A DNA stretch of 64,000 nucleotides, from NCBI GenBank assembly GCA_958295775.1, contig CATQHC010000009.1, forward strand, positions 902,630 through 966,629, given 5' to 3'. Source of the DNA: Chloroflexota bacterium (GTDB taxonomy: Bacteria > Chloroflexota > UBA11872 > VXOZ01). Below are positions 55,184-62,686 of the stretch, one piece after another. The notes under the pieces are model-generated. The model worked only from the letters and a program-made list of their open reading frames with translations, made no database searches and was not told the DNA's origin. Every line of letters begins with the position of its first letter. The stretch's first letter is position 1. Both the position numbers and the translations under genes were made by a program.

Positions 55184-55375
55184 CTACTCAGAGTCAGGAA
55201 TGTTGGGCGTTGGGTACGCCGATTCCACAACTTCCATTGACCAGTGGAGTGTTGCTGTTGCTCGTTCCTTCGCTTGTGCCACAGTGGTAATCTTCGGCTC
55301 TTTTGGGATGAAGCGGCTTGCGAGCTCCCACGCAATCTCCATCTTGCGCTTTTCGTATTCCCATCTGTCTCCCAT
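55184..55375 (-). CDS. 63-residue hypothetical passenger protein
   Basis: Minus-strand frame: MGDRWEYEKRKMEIAWELAS, then RFIPKEPKITTVAQAKERAT, ending PNIPDSE. Helical, charged, protein-like composition, with CAGGGAGA just upstream of ATG 55375. It is antisense to the transposase leader. A plus-strand 74-codon frame (55179-55403) occupies the same DNA and also has an AGGAGG site and an ATGA overlap with the transposase, so only one of them may be real; the minus-strand frame reads more like a protein. Confidence 0.45.
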   Translation of the reverse strand: MGDRWEYEKRKMEIAWELASRFIPKEPKITTVAQAKERATATLHWSMEVVESAYPTPNIPDSE

Positions 55376-55399
55376 GATCGCTCTCCCTGGAGGTGCTGC

Positions 55400-56257
55400 A
55401 TGAATCTTATCGCCATTGTACAACAGTTCCCTACCCAGGAAGCCTGCATTGAGCACTTGGAACGCATCAAGTGGAACGGCACGCCGGTTTGCCCCTACTG
55501 CGACAGCGAGAAGGTCGCCCGCAAGAAAGAGCGCAACCATGTCGGCCGCTGGAATTGCCGTAACTGTCTCTCCAGCTTCAAGGTCACTTCCGGTACCATC
55601 TTCCAGGGCACGAAGATACCCCTACAAAAGTGGTTCGCGGCAATCGCTATTCTGCTGAACGCCAAGAAGTCAGTGAGTAGCTGCCAGCTTGCCCGTGACC
55701 TGGAGCTCACACAGCAAACGGCCTGGTACATGGCGATGCGCATCCGCAAGGCTATGACTGACGACGGTGCCCTGCTGCGCGGGATCGTTGAGGCGGATGA
55801 AACCTACATCGGCGGCAAGCCGCGCGGTCCGAGACTCCCCGGCCAACGCCGCGAGAGCAAGAAGACTCCCGTGATTGGCGCCGTCGAGCGCGGCGGCAAG
55901 GTCAGAGCCGAGCCAGCGCCCCGCGTGACCACCAAGCTCATCAACTACTTCCTGCGCCGCAACGTGGACCCGCGCTCGATGCTCGTGACCGACTACTTCT
56001 CCGGCTACAACGAAGCCCGCGACTGGATATACCACGAGCGCATCAATCACAGCATCGAGTACGTGGACGGCCACGTGCACACGAACACGATAGAGGGCTT
56101 CTGGGCGTTGGTGAAGCGGGCTATCTCCGGCCAGCACCACCACTACACGGTCGAACACGCCGGCATGTACATCGACGAAGCGAGCTACAAGTACAACACG
56201 CGCAAAAGCGAGACGCCCTGGAATGACTTCATGCTGCGGGCTTGCGGCGTGGGTTGA
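55400..56257 (+). CDS. IS1595-family (ISXO2-like) transposase
   Basis: 285 aa. N-terminal zinc ribbon CPYC...CRNC (about 33-60), an HTH-like middle, then the DDE/N catalytic blocks IVEADETYIGGKPRG, LVTDYFSGYN and HTNTIEGFWALVKR typical of the ISXO2-like group. ATG 55400 is preceded by GGAGG at 55389-55393. A hairpin terminator follows at 56437. It appears intact and probably mobilises the whole 2.4-kb unit. Confidence 0.94.
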   Translation: MNLIAIVQQFPTQEACIEHLERIKWNGTPVCPYCDSEKVARKKERNHVGRWNCRNCLSSFKVTSGTIFQGTKIPLQKWFAAIAILLNAKKSVSSCQLARDLELTQQTAWYMAMRIRKAMTDDGALLRGIVEADETYIGGKPRGPRLPGQRRESKKTPVIGAVERGGKVRAEPAPRVTTKLINYFLRRNVDPRSMLVTDYFSGYNEARDWIYHERINHSIEYVDGHVHTNTIEGFWALVKRAISGQHHHYTVEHAGMYIDEASYKYNTRKSETPWNDFMLRACGVG

Positions 56258-56400
56258 TAGTGCCACGGACGCCGCGTTTTCATGACAAGCTCAAAGATAG
56301 GTGCGTCGAGAGCTGCGAGTTCAAGTCGGGCTTTAAGCTCCTGACGGCGCAGGCAGGCGTCACACTTGACGCACGAAGGACAAGACGGTACTGTAGACAC
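56185..56400 (-). CDS. 71-residue cysteine-containing hypothetical protein
   Basis: GTG start 56400 with AAAGG 8 nt upstream. Begins MSTVPSCPSCVKCDACLRRQ, then a helical segment ELKARLELAALDAPIFELVM. Four Cys in two CxxC pairs suggest metal binding. It overlaps the transposase 3' end by 73 nt on the opposite strand, so it could still be a shadow frame. It lies inside the IS1595-type element. Confidence 0.4.
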   Translation of the reverse strand: MSTVPSCPSCVKCDACLRRQELKARLELAALDAPIFELVMKTRRPWHYQPTPQARSMKSFQGVSLLRVLYL

Positions 56401-56436
56401 AGCACGTGCCTTTCTACTCCTAACGGAGTGGTGGTT

Positions 56437-56472
56437 GGGCTGCCAGTTTCCGCTGGCAGCCCGTTTGCTTTA
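56437..56472 (+). terminator. Transposase terminator
   Basis: Perfect 10-bp stem GGGCTGCCAG/CTGGCAGCCC with a 6-nt loop, followed by GTTTGCTTTAA. Confidence 0.65.
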
Positions 56473-56494
56473 ACTGCCCCTATTCTAACATGTA

Positions 56495-57319
56495 TCAGCG
56501 ACACAAAATGTCGTGCGAGTGTCCTTGGTCGAGGGGATGGCTGCCGTGTCTGTGGTACCCGCCTATTTGGACTACGCAGGTTCCGCCGCTGCCGGCATTC
56601 CCCATCTGCTGAATGCGGCGCTCCAGGGCTGCGATACGTCGTTCCAGTGCCGCAATGCGAGCATCCGCGCTCTGCTGCGGAGCGGGCGCAGGTGTGGGCG
56701 CTGGCTTGGGTGCGGGTGCTGCTGTCTGCCCTAGTCTGCAGTAGTCTTTGAGGAGCTCGCGCATGAAGTTGCTAAACCGATTGGCTTCTTTGCCGTTTTC
56801 AATGTCTCTATAGTCCTGACGAAACAACCAAGCAGTATAGTTGGCGTGTCCTATCCTGGGGTTGTCCGTGTCGGGGTGTCCTGCCTCCCCATACCTTTTG
56901 CTCCACCACCCCGCCGCCCTCTGTTCGGCCAAGTACTCATTCGTAAAGCAATAATCGAGGGCCCATCCCTCTGCATCCCTCGGCCTGGCCCCGTACTTCG
57001 TCCAGGGATAGCCCGCATGGAACAGCTCGTGCACCAGCAGGTAGGCGATCACTTCGAGCGGTTGGTGGCGCATGGATTCGTCAACCGTGATGGTGTTCGT
57101 GGGAATGTGGTACTGCGCCAGGTGCTCGATGTTGCCGAAGGTGAACTTTGTGCCTTTCGTGGTCACTGCACTATATTCACCATAGACGTGCCCCGGCCAG
57201 GTTTCCTCGATCATGTTCAGGGCACCTTGCAGGCGCGGGTCGATTTCATCGGCGTGTAGCGGAGTTGCGGAGAGGAGTAGAAGAATGAGTACGAGGAAGA
57301 TTGCGGCGATGCGTGGCAT
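56495..57319 (-). CDS. Secreted putative zinc metallopeptidase carried by the IS1595-type element (member 3)
   Basis: 274 aa from ATG 57319 (AGGGGG 5 nt upstream). Signal peptide (to about residue 23, HADE), no shared Cys domain, then directly the peptidase domain (IDPRLQGALNMIEE, FGNIEHLAQY, TNTITVDESM). HELFH at 97-101 and RAAGWWSKRYGEAGHP later are the likely catalytic elements. A Pro/Ala linker, a short coiled coil (AALERRIAALERRIQQM) and a His/Cys tail (CVVQIGGYHRHGSHPLDQGH) close the protein. The peptidase domain is clearly collinear with the 57.7-kb protein. Expressed from a promoter in the right inverted repeat. Natural substrate unknown. Confidence 0.78.
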   Translation of the reverse strand: MPRIAAIFLVLILLLLSATPLHADEIDPRLQGALNMIEETWPGHVYGEYSAVTTKGTKFTFGNIEHLAQYHIPTNTITVDESMRHQPLEVIAYLLVHELFHAGYPWTKYGARPRDAEGWALDYCFTNEYLAEQRAAGWWSKRYGEAGHPDTDNPRIGHANYTAWLFRQDYRDIENGKEANRFSNFMRELLKDYCRLGQTAAPAPKPAPTPAPAPQQSADARIAALERRIAALERRIQQMGNAGSGGTCVVQIGGYHRHGSHPLDQGHSHDILCR

Positions 57320-57346
57320 AGAGCCCCCTTGTAGAGATGAGAAGGT

Positions 57347-57466
57347 GTAACTGCCTAGATTGCACCAGAGCGCAACCCCACAAGGGGACAGGAGCATACA
57401 CCTGTCTCTCTCGCTGGCCGTGAGGCACACGGCACGGAGGTTGCGCTGCTCAATCTAGGCAGTTAC
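57347..57466 (-). promoter_or_regulatory. Passenger leader with long inverted repeat and anti-ribosome-site segment
   Basis: Arms 57347-57377 and 57439-57466 are complementary over about 28 bp with a few mismatches, around a 61-nt loop. On the minus strand the loop carries CCCCTTGT, the exact complement of ACAAGGGG which overlaps the ribosome-binding site in front of ATG 57319. Alternative folding could hide or expose that site. Confidence 0.5.
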
Positions 57467-57467
57467 C

Positions 57468-57496
57468 ATCCTAACAAGCAGCTATCTATGCGTCAA
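57468..57496 (-). promoter_or_regulatory. Passenger promoter in right end
   Basis: Minus strand: -35 TTGACG (57496-57491), 17-bp spacer, -10 TAGGAT (57473-57468). The -35 is made by the inner edge of the right inverted repeat, mirroring the transposase promoter on the left. Confidence 0.7.
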
Positions 57497-57516
57497 GCCT
57501 ATATCTTGTAATTCCC
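57492..57516 (-). repeat. Right terminal inverted repeat
   Basis: Perfect 25-bp reverse complement of 55111-55135. Confidence 0.92.
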
Positions 57517-57524
57517 GAAATAGA
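57517..57524. repeat. Target-site duplication, right copy
   Basis: GAAATAGA, identical to 55103-55110. Confidence 0.9.
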
Positions 57525-57555
57525 GACGCTTGACGCGCCGAGGGCGTGGCGATAG

Positions 57556-57625
57556 AGTAGAAAAAGACATGTCTACAACTCCTTTTTGGAGTAAGGGCGG
57601 GCAGTTTTCACGAACTGTCCGCTTG
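57556..57625 (-). terminator. Hairpins after the 57.7-kb metallopeptidase gene
   Basis: On the minus strand: CGGACAGTT...AACTGCCCG, then ACTCCAAAAAGGAGT, then AGACATGTCT followed by TTTTTCT. At least one should act as a terminator of the gene ending at 57656. Confidence 0.55.
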
Positions 57626-57655
57626 GGCGTTAACTAACCACTTTCTGGCAGAGAA

Positions 57656-59050
57656 TCAATCCACACAACCGTACCTCTCGATGGTCGCGTTTGGGTTGTC
57701 GTACAACTCGAGCGCGGCGTCCTCCAGCCCGCGATTGAACCCGTACCAGTTCCCCTCGCTCGACCCCGCCAGCGCCATGTACGCCCGCAGGCCGCCAGGC
57801 ATATAGTTTTCGTTGCGTATGACCCAGTCGCGCGCCTCGGGCAAGGCGGCACAAGGGTTTGCTTCCAGGTTGTCCAACCACTGCCTTACTACGCGGACGT
57901 AATGCAGGTGGTCGCTGAAATACGCCAGCGCGAATTGGTCGACGTCGAGGAGCGGATGGCCGCTCTCCGTCCCACCCGTCACCCACACGTGCATCACGTA
58001 TATCATGGGCAGAGCTTCAATCGCGTTGGCGAAATAGCGGGTCAAGTGGCGCGAGTTTCCCCCCGTGGGGTTCACGTCAAAGAGTTCGGCCAACGCATGC
58101 CGGCCAAAAGCGTCAGGGATTTGAAACAGCAGGTCTACCCGTTCCTGATCGTATATGCCTGGCCGCGGGGTAGGTGTCGGGGTGGGCGTAGCCACAATTG
58201 CCACTGGCCCGCACACGTCCCTGTAGACATCCCGAATGTGCGCGTCCCAGTCTCCTTCAATGTCGTTTACCCACAACCACAGCACATGGTTGAAATAGGT
58301 AATGAAGTCATTGCCGGCAGGATGAGGGTGCCCCGCATTTCCGTATGCGGATTGCCACCATGCCACCGCAAACCCCTCCGCCCCGAGCTCGCTGTTGTAG
58401 CACTCTTCACCGCGTTCAGTCCAGGGGAGATACGTGTGATAGGTCTCATGCGCCAGGATGAACGCGAGCACTTCCACCGGCTGGCTGCTCATGCCCTCAT
58501 CGAACATGATCATGTTCGTGTTGGGGTTGTAGTGCGCTGCGTCGGAGATATTGCCATAGACAAGTCCGGCGCCGGATTCTGCGAGTGTATTGAGCACAAT
58601 GTCTCCAGTTGACGTGCCCGCAATGAAATCCAGGACGGGTTGCAGGCGGGGGTCTATCGTGGGCCTGGGCGCAGGTGTGGGCGTCGGCGCAGGCGTGGGT
58701 GCAGGTGTCGCTGCGGGTGGTGGTGGGTCTTGCTCCCAGTCAAAACGCTCAGTATTCAACCGCTGCACAAGCCCATTCGGGCCGGCGATCCACGTGCGGT
58801 AGCCATCTGTGAACGCAGTCCAATTGTCTGCCTTGCGCCAAGCCATGAGTCCGCCGGTTGTGTGTTGATTGCTATCGCCTATCGCATTGTAGTGCTCATT
58901 TTCCAGGCACTCACCCACGATGTCGTGCCCGATAAGGTCACGGAGCGTCTTGAACCCCAAGCGAAACTCGCAGTCTACGGCGCTGGCTGGAGTCACGGTT
59001 AACATGGCCAAAGCTACACCCAAAACAATCACCGCAATCGCCCGCCTCAT
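57656..59050 (-). CDS. Secreted putative zinc metallopeptidase, member 4
   Basis: 464 aa. Signal peptide (1-24, ASA), shared Cys-containing domain (about 27-106), a Pro/Thr/Ala linker and one clear peptidase domain (about 132-290; YNPNTNMIMFDEGMSSQPVE, HETYH at 201-205, ELGAEGFAVAWWQSAYGNAG). The second half, about 300-464, is unlike the other members and has no assigned motif (RYFANAIEALPMIYVMHVWV...). It lies 139 bp from the right end of the IS1595-type element, and its peptidase domain is the closest relative of that element's passenger. Confidence 0.78.
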   Translation of the reverse strand: MRRAIAVIVLGVALAMLTVTPASAVDCEFRLGFKTLRDLIGHDIVGECLENEHYNAIGDSNQHTTGGLMAWRKADNWTAFTDGYRTWIAGPNGLVQRLNTERFDWEQDPPPPAATPAPTPAPTPTPAPRPTIDPRLQPVLDFIAGTSTGDIVLNTLAESGAGLVYGNISDAAHYNPNTNMIMFDEGMSSQPVEVLAFILAHETYHTYLPWTERGEECYNSELGAEGFAVAWWQSAYGNAGHPHPAGNDFITYFNHVLWLWVNDIEGDWDAHIRDVYRDVCGPVAIVATPTPTPTPRPGIYDQERVDLLFQIPDAFGRHALAELFDVNPTGGNSRHLTRYFANAIEALPMIYVMHVWVTGGTESGHPLLDVDQFALAYFSDHLHYVRVVRQWLDNLEANPCAALPEARDWVIRNENYMPGGLRAYMALAGSSEGNWYGFNRGLEDAALELYDNPNATIERYGCVD

Positions 59051-59202
59051 CCGCCCACTCCCTCCATGGCTAGAAGCCAGTTAGCTTAGGTAAACACAAT
59101 TATTCGCCAAACGGCTGTTGTTGCCACTCTATTCTACGCCAAAATATTCTCATTAGAGAAATAGTCAATAAGAATGATAGTATCCACCTTTTAGAATAAT
59201 GT

Positions 59203-59239
59203 AAAGCGCTCGTGCTTCCTTGCGAAGCACGAGCGCTTT
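59203..59239 (-). terminator. Terminator of dapA
   Basis: Perfect 16-bp stem AAAGCGCTCGTGCTTC/GAAGCACGAGCGCTTT with a 5-nt loop, followed by TACATTATT on the minus strand and TCTATTTCT on the plus strand. It lies 46 bp beyond the dapA stop. Confidence 0.75.
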
Positions 59240-59285
59240 TCTATTTCTGCCTATGACTTGAATGCAGTGAATTCGCGGATAGAAC

Positions 59286-60212
59286 CTACGCCGTTGCCAG
59301 CACCGACAGATTAGGGTCCAACTCGTAGGTGCCCAGCAGTTCGCGGAGGGTGTGGGCGAAATCATCGGGGACTGGGATCAAGGGCAGGCGGTGGCCGCCG
59401 GCGTTGAAACCGGAAAGGTTGAGGCAGGCCTTGATAGCGGCCGGACTGGCGACCGGTGAGATCGGCGGGAAGATCGACGTGAACAGCGGCATCAGTTGCT
59501 GGTGCAGCGCGCCTGCTGCCGGGATGTCTGAATCTAGCGTCGCGTTGATCATCTTCTTGATCTGTAGGCCGATGACGTGGCTGGCCACGCTGATGATGCC
59601 GTAGCCGCCCATGCACATGATGTGGTACGTATCGGAATCGTTGCCGCTCCATACACGGAAGTCGTCGGGCGTCAGGCGCAGCACATCCGAAATTTGGCCC
59701 AGATCGCCGGAGGCCTCTTTCACGCCGATGATGTTGTCCACCTCGGCCAGGCGTGCCGTGGTTGTGGCGTCCATATTGCGCACGGTGCGGGTGGGTACGT
59801 TGTAGACGATGCACGGCAGCGAGGTGCTGTCCGCGATAGTCTTGAAGTGCTGATAGAGGCCCTCTTGGGGCGGATTATTGTAGTAGGGCACCACAAGCAG
59901 CAGGCCGTCCACGCCTAGCGCTTCGGCCTCCCGCGAGAATGACACGCTCTCACCCGTACTGTAGTTGCCCGTGCCCGCGATCACCGGCGCGCGTCCATCT
60001 GCCGCCGCCATGACGGTGCGGTAGCACTCCAGTTTCTCTTCGTGGGAGAGCGTAGGCGATTCACCGGTGGTACCGGTGACGAGCAGCGCGTCGGAGCCGC
60101 CCTCGATAAGCTGCCGGGCCAGGTTGCCGAGTTGATCGTAGTTCACCGCGCCATCGCGAGCAAAGGGCGTGACCATCGCCGTAATGAGTCTCCCCAGCTC
60201 TTTGCCTGCCAT
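59286..60212 (-). CDS. dapA: 4-hydroxy-tetrahydrodipicolinate synthase
   Basis: Condenses pyruvate with aspartate semialdehyde, first committed step of lysine/diaminopimelate synthesis. TGTTGESPTL (about 46-55), YNVPTRT (about 137-143, catalytic Tyr) and the Schiff-base Lys in GVKEASGDL (about 165). 308 aa from ATG 60212, with AGGAGG upstream; a longer frame to 60230 has no ribosome-binding site. Same strand as asd and dapB upstream, but with a 350-bp gap to asd. Confidence 0.95.
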   Translation of the reverse strand: MAGKELGRLITAMVTPFARDGAVNYDQLGNLARQLIEGGSDALLVTGTTGESPTLSHEEKLECYRTVMAAADGRAPVIAGTGNYSTGESVSFSREAEALGVDGLLLVVPYYNNPPQEGLYQHFKTIADSTSLPCIVYNVPTRTVRNMDATTTARLAEVDNIIGVKEASGDLGQISDVLRLTPDDFRVWSGNDSDTYHIMCMGGYGIISVASHVIGLQIKKMINATLDSDIPAAGALHQQLMPLFTSIFPPISPVASPAAIKACLNLSGFNAGGHRLPLIPVPDDFAHTLRELLGTYELDPNLSVLATA

Positions 60213-60564
60213 GAGTGCGCTCCTCCTCATTCTCAGTTAGCGGATCTTGCTTGACGGTCATTTGCCTCAGTGTACCGTACACTTTGCGCGCTGTCACACG
60301 CTTCGGCAACCGTGGACGGGAATCCAACAACGGAGAGAGACGCACGGCGGCAATGAATTCACCTGAGGATGCGCACCAGTGCGGAGAAAGCCCTGCCACC
60401 AGACCGGCGCAGGTTGCATACCTGCGCTACCGGAGAAGGGTGGGACAGGTCGCGACCTGTGCTGTTACTCCACTCCGTTTATACGCCGTCACCGGCGGAG
60501 GACAAGCCGAAGCGCTACGCGGTGATTCGTTGTGGTACGTCAGCGGTTGGGAGTAGCGGTTGCT
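60213..60564. other. Intergenic stretch with a palindrome
   Basis: No gene seen. Contains a copy of the GCGCAGGTTGC palindrome (60406-60432). May hold a dapA promoter. Confidence 0.4.
60406..60432. repeat. GCGCAGGTTGCATACCTGCGC palindrome copy
   Basis: Member of the TAGCGCAGGTTTGCAACCTGCGCTA family. Confidence 0.5.
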
Positions 60565-61632
60565 CTAACCCGCGCCCCTGCTTGCCGCCGCTACGTTCGC
60601 GCCGTGTAGGAGGTCGCGCTCAATGAGCAACTCGGCTGTGCGCACCGCGTTGGTAGCCGCGCCGCAGCGCAGGTTGTCCGCCACCACCCACATAGCGACG
60701 CCGTTCTCATGGGAAACGTCATTGCGGATACGGCCGATGAGCACGTCATCGGTGCCAGCCGCGTCGGTGGCCACCGGGTAGAGCCCTTGGCTGGGATCGT
60801 CCACCACGCGTACGTCCGGCGTGCCGTCCAGCACGTCGCGGACTGCATTGGCAGTCATGGGTCGGCTGAGTTCCAGGTGCACCGCCTCAGAATGGCTGAC
60901 GGCCACCGGTACCCGCACCGCCGTACACGTTATTTTCATATCCGGCGCGTGCATGATCTTACGGGTCTCATGGATGACTTTCCATTCTTCCTTGGTGTAG
61001 CCATCATCCAGGAATGAATCGACTTCCGGCAGCACGTTGCCGAGGATGTCGTGACGGAAAATCTCTCGCGGCAGGCTGTCGCCGTTGCCGGCGGCCTTGG
61101 CCTTGATCTGATCTTCCAACTCAACCACGGCGTCGCGCCCCCAACCCGAAACGGCCTGGTAAGTATCCACCACCATGCGCCGGATGGGATTGAGTTGATG
61201 AATGGGGTTGATTGCAATCACGAGCTGCATCGTGGTGCAATTCGGCCCGGCGATGATGCCGTTATGCTGCACCAAGTCATCATCGTTCACGCCCGCTATA
61301 ACCAGCGGCACGTCGGGGTCCATGCGAAATGCCGAGGAGTCATCCACCACGGCCACCCCTGCGCGGGCAGCGATTGGCGAAAAGTGACGGTTGGCGCCGG
61401 TGGCCGCAGAGGCAAACAGGATGTCCATGCCGTCAAACGAGTCCTCGGTGGTCTCTTCCACGCTATATTCTTTACCGGCAAACGCCACTGTCTTGCCCCG
61501 TGAGTTTGCCGAGGCGAGCGGCCGCAACTCCTTCAAGGGAAATGCCCGCTCTTCAAGTATGTCGAGAAGAAGCCGCCCCACCACGCCGGTGGCGCCGAGA
61601 ACACCCACACTGTAACCGCCGCTGTTTGCCAT
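60565..61632 (-). CDS. asd: Aspartate-semialdehyde dehydrogenase
   Basis: NADPH-dependent; makes aspartate semialdehyde for the lysine, threonine and methionine branches. N-terminal GVLGATGVVGRLLL, catalytic Cys in GPNCTTMQ (about 132), the substrate-binding AVSGWGRDAVVELE, and a late His in VPVAVSHSEAVHLEL. 355 aa. ATG 61632. Placed between dapB and dapA with a Uma2 gene in between, in line with the lysine pathway. Confidence 0.95.
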   Translation of the reverse strand: MANSGGYSVGVLGATGVVGRLLLDILEERAFPLKELRPLASANSRGKTVAFAGKEYSVEETTEDSFDGMDILFASAATGANRHFSPIAARAGVAVVDDSSAFRMDPDVPLVIAGVNDDDLVQHNGIIAGPNCTTMQLVIAINPIHQLNPIRRMVVDTYQAVSGWGRDAVVELEDQIKAKAAGNGDSLPREIFRHDILGNVLPEVDSFLDDGYTKEEWKVIHETRKIMHAPDMKITCTAVRVPVAVSHSEAVHLELSRPMTANAVRDVLDGTPDVRVVDDPSQGLYPVATDAAGTDDVLIGRIRNDVSHENGVAMWVVADNLRCGAATNAVRTAELLIERDLLHGANVAAASRGAG

Positions 61633-61871
61633 ACCTTTGTCCTACGTCTTACTAACTCTTGCTTGTAACTGCCCAATTCTAGCGCGCTCACACTATCATA
61701 CCAAGACCGGTAGCGACTCGGTAAATCAAGTGCGAAATTGCTTAGTGCAAGCGCTGATTCTGAAGATAAAGTCAGGCTTTATTGCACATTGAGAACGCAG
61801 AGGTGGCTGCACGCAGTGCCCAGATTCCTTGGCGCGAACAGATGAGCAGGGCAGTGGGCAACTCCAAGGCG

Positions 61872-62483
61872 CTAGTCGCGTGTGGGGGGAAGCAGGTCCT
61901 TGACTGCAACAGCACAATTGGGGAGCTGCGCAGGATTGACAGTGTCTCGTGCCGATAGGCGCAAGTGCTGGAGAAAGTGTGGCGCATCTTCAGCCGGACT
62001 TGTCGGTTCCCGGTACACTTCGACGAGGTCCTCGTGAAGATTGACGATCCAATACTCAACAATGCCGGCCGCCGCGTAAAGGGGAACTTTTACACGCCGA
62101 TCATACTCTAAGCTGGACTGGGCGATTTCCACCACCAAGAGCACGTCTTGCGGGAGCGGATGGTGGTCGGCATAATCATCTTCCCGCTTCTGGGCCACAA
62201 CAAGGTCGGGTTCCGGTTCTGAGTTGCTGGCTGGCAGCGTAATAGGGTCTTGCGCTCTCACACACGCATAATCACTTAAGGCGGCATTGAAAATGCGTAA
62301 GCCGCGCGTAAGGCAGGCAGCGTGACGCAGACCCTTAGGGCTCATCTCGTTCAGCACTCCTTCGATGAGCTCAACGCGCTCATCTTCACGAAAGAAGCCG
62401 TGTTCGATCAGCCAGTGATATTCCTCTAGACTGAAGCGCCGAAGAGTAATCTGACGTACGGTCGGCACCACAAGCGTCGCCAC
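61872..62483 (-). CDS. Uma2-family endonuclease (DUF820)
   Basis: 203 aa PD-(D/E)xK-fold protein. Features FSLEEYHWLIEHGFF, RVELIEG, SEPEPDLVVA (Asp), VVEIAQSSLEYDRRVKVPLY (Glu/Lys) and EYWIVNL. The Uma2 family is abundant in some Cyanobacteria and Chloroflexi with unknown substrates. It interrupts the dap gene order and is therefore probably unrelated to lysine synthesis. Confidence 0.87.
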   Translation of the reverse strand: MATLVVPTVRQITLRRFSLEEYHWLIEHGFFREDERVELIEGVLNEMSPKGLRHAACLTRGLRIFNAALSDYACVRAQDPITLPASNSEPEPDLVVAQKREDDYADHHPLPQDVLLVVEIAQSSLEYDRRVKVPLYAAAGIVEYWIVNLHEDLVEVYREPTSPAEDAPHFLQHLRLSARDTVNPAQLPNCAVAVKDLLPPTRD

Positions 62484-62636
62484 GTCCGCACTCCTCTACA
62501 GTCCCCAATCAGCACCGGGCATCTACCTAACCAAAAACCTCTTAACCGTAGGACCGCCCTCTCAAAGCAATCATCCTCTAAGTCGAATTGGCAACCAGAG
62601 TGGGGTCTTGGGCCATAATGCACTGTCAAAACCAAA

Positions 62637-62663
62637 GTAGCACAGGTTTGCAACCTGTGCTAC
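62637..62663. repeat. GTAGCACAGGTTTGCAACC palindrome copy
   Basis: Perfect arms GTAGCACAGGTT/AACCTGTGCTAC around TGC. Member of the family listed at 41040, 48089 and 60406. Confidence 0.55.
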
Positions 62664-62686
62664 CAGAATTCAACCTAAGAAAACTC

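Larger units (their letters stand above)
55111..57516. mobile_element. Complete IS1595-type element with passenger genes
   Basis: Element of 2406 bp bounded by perfect 25-bp terminal inverted repeats (55111-55135 and 57492-57516; outer bases GGGAATTACAAG, inner end GGCTTGAC) and flanked by the 8-bp duplication GAAATAGA on both sides. It holds an ISXO2/IS1595-like transposase on the plus strand, a small minus-strand frame before it, and a secreted metallopeptidase-like gene on the minus strand. The clean boundaries imply a fairly recent insertion. Confidence 0.92.
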
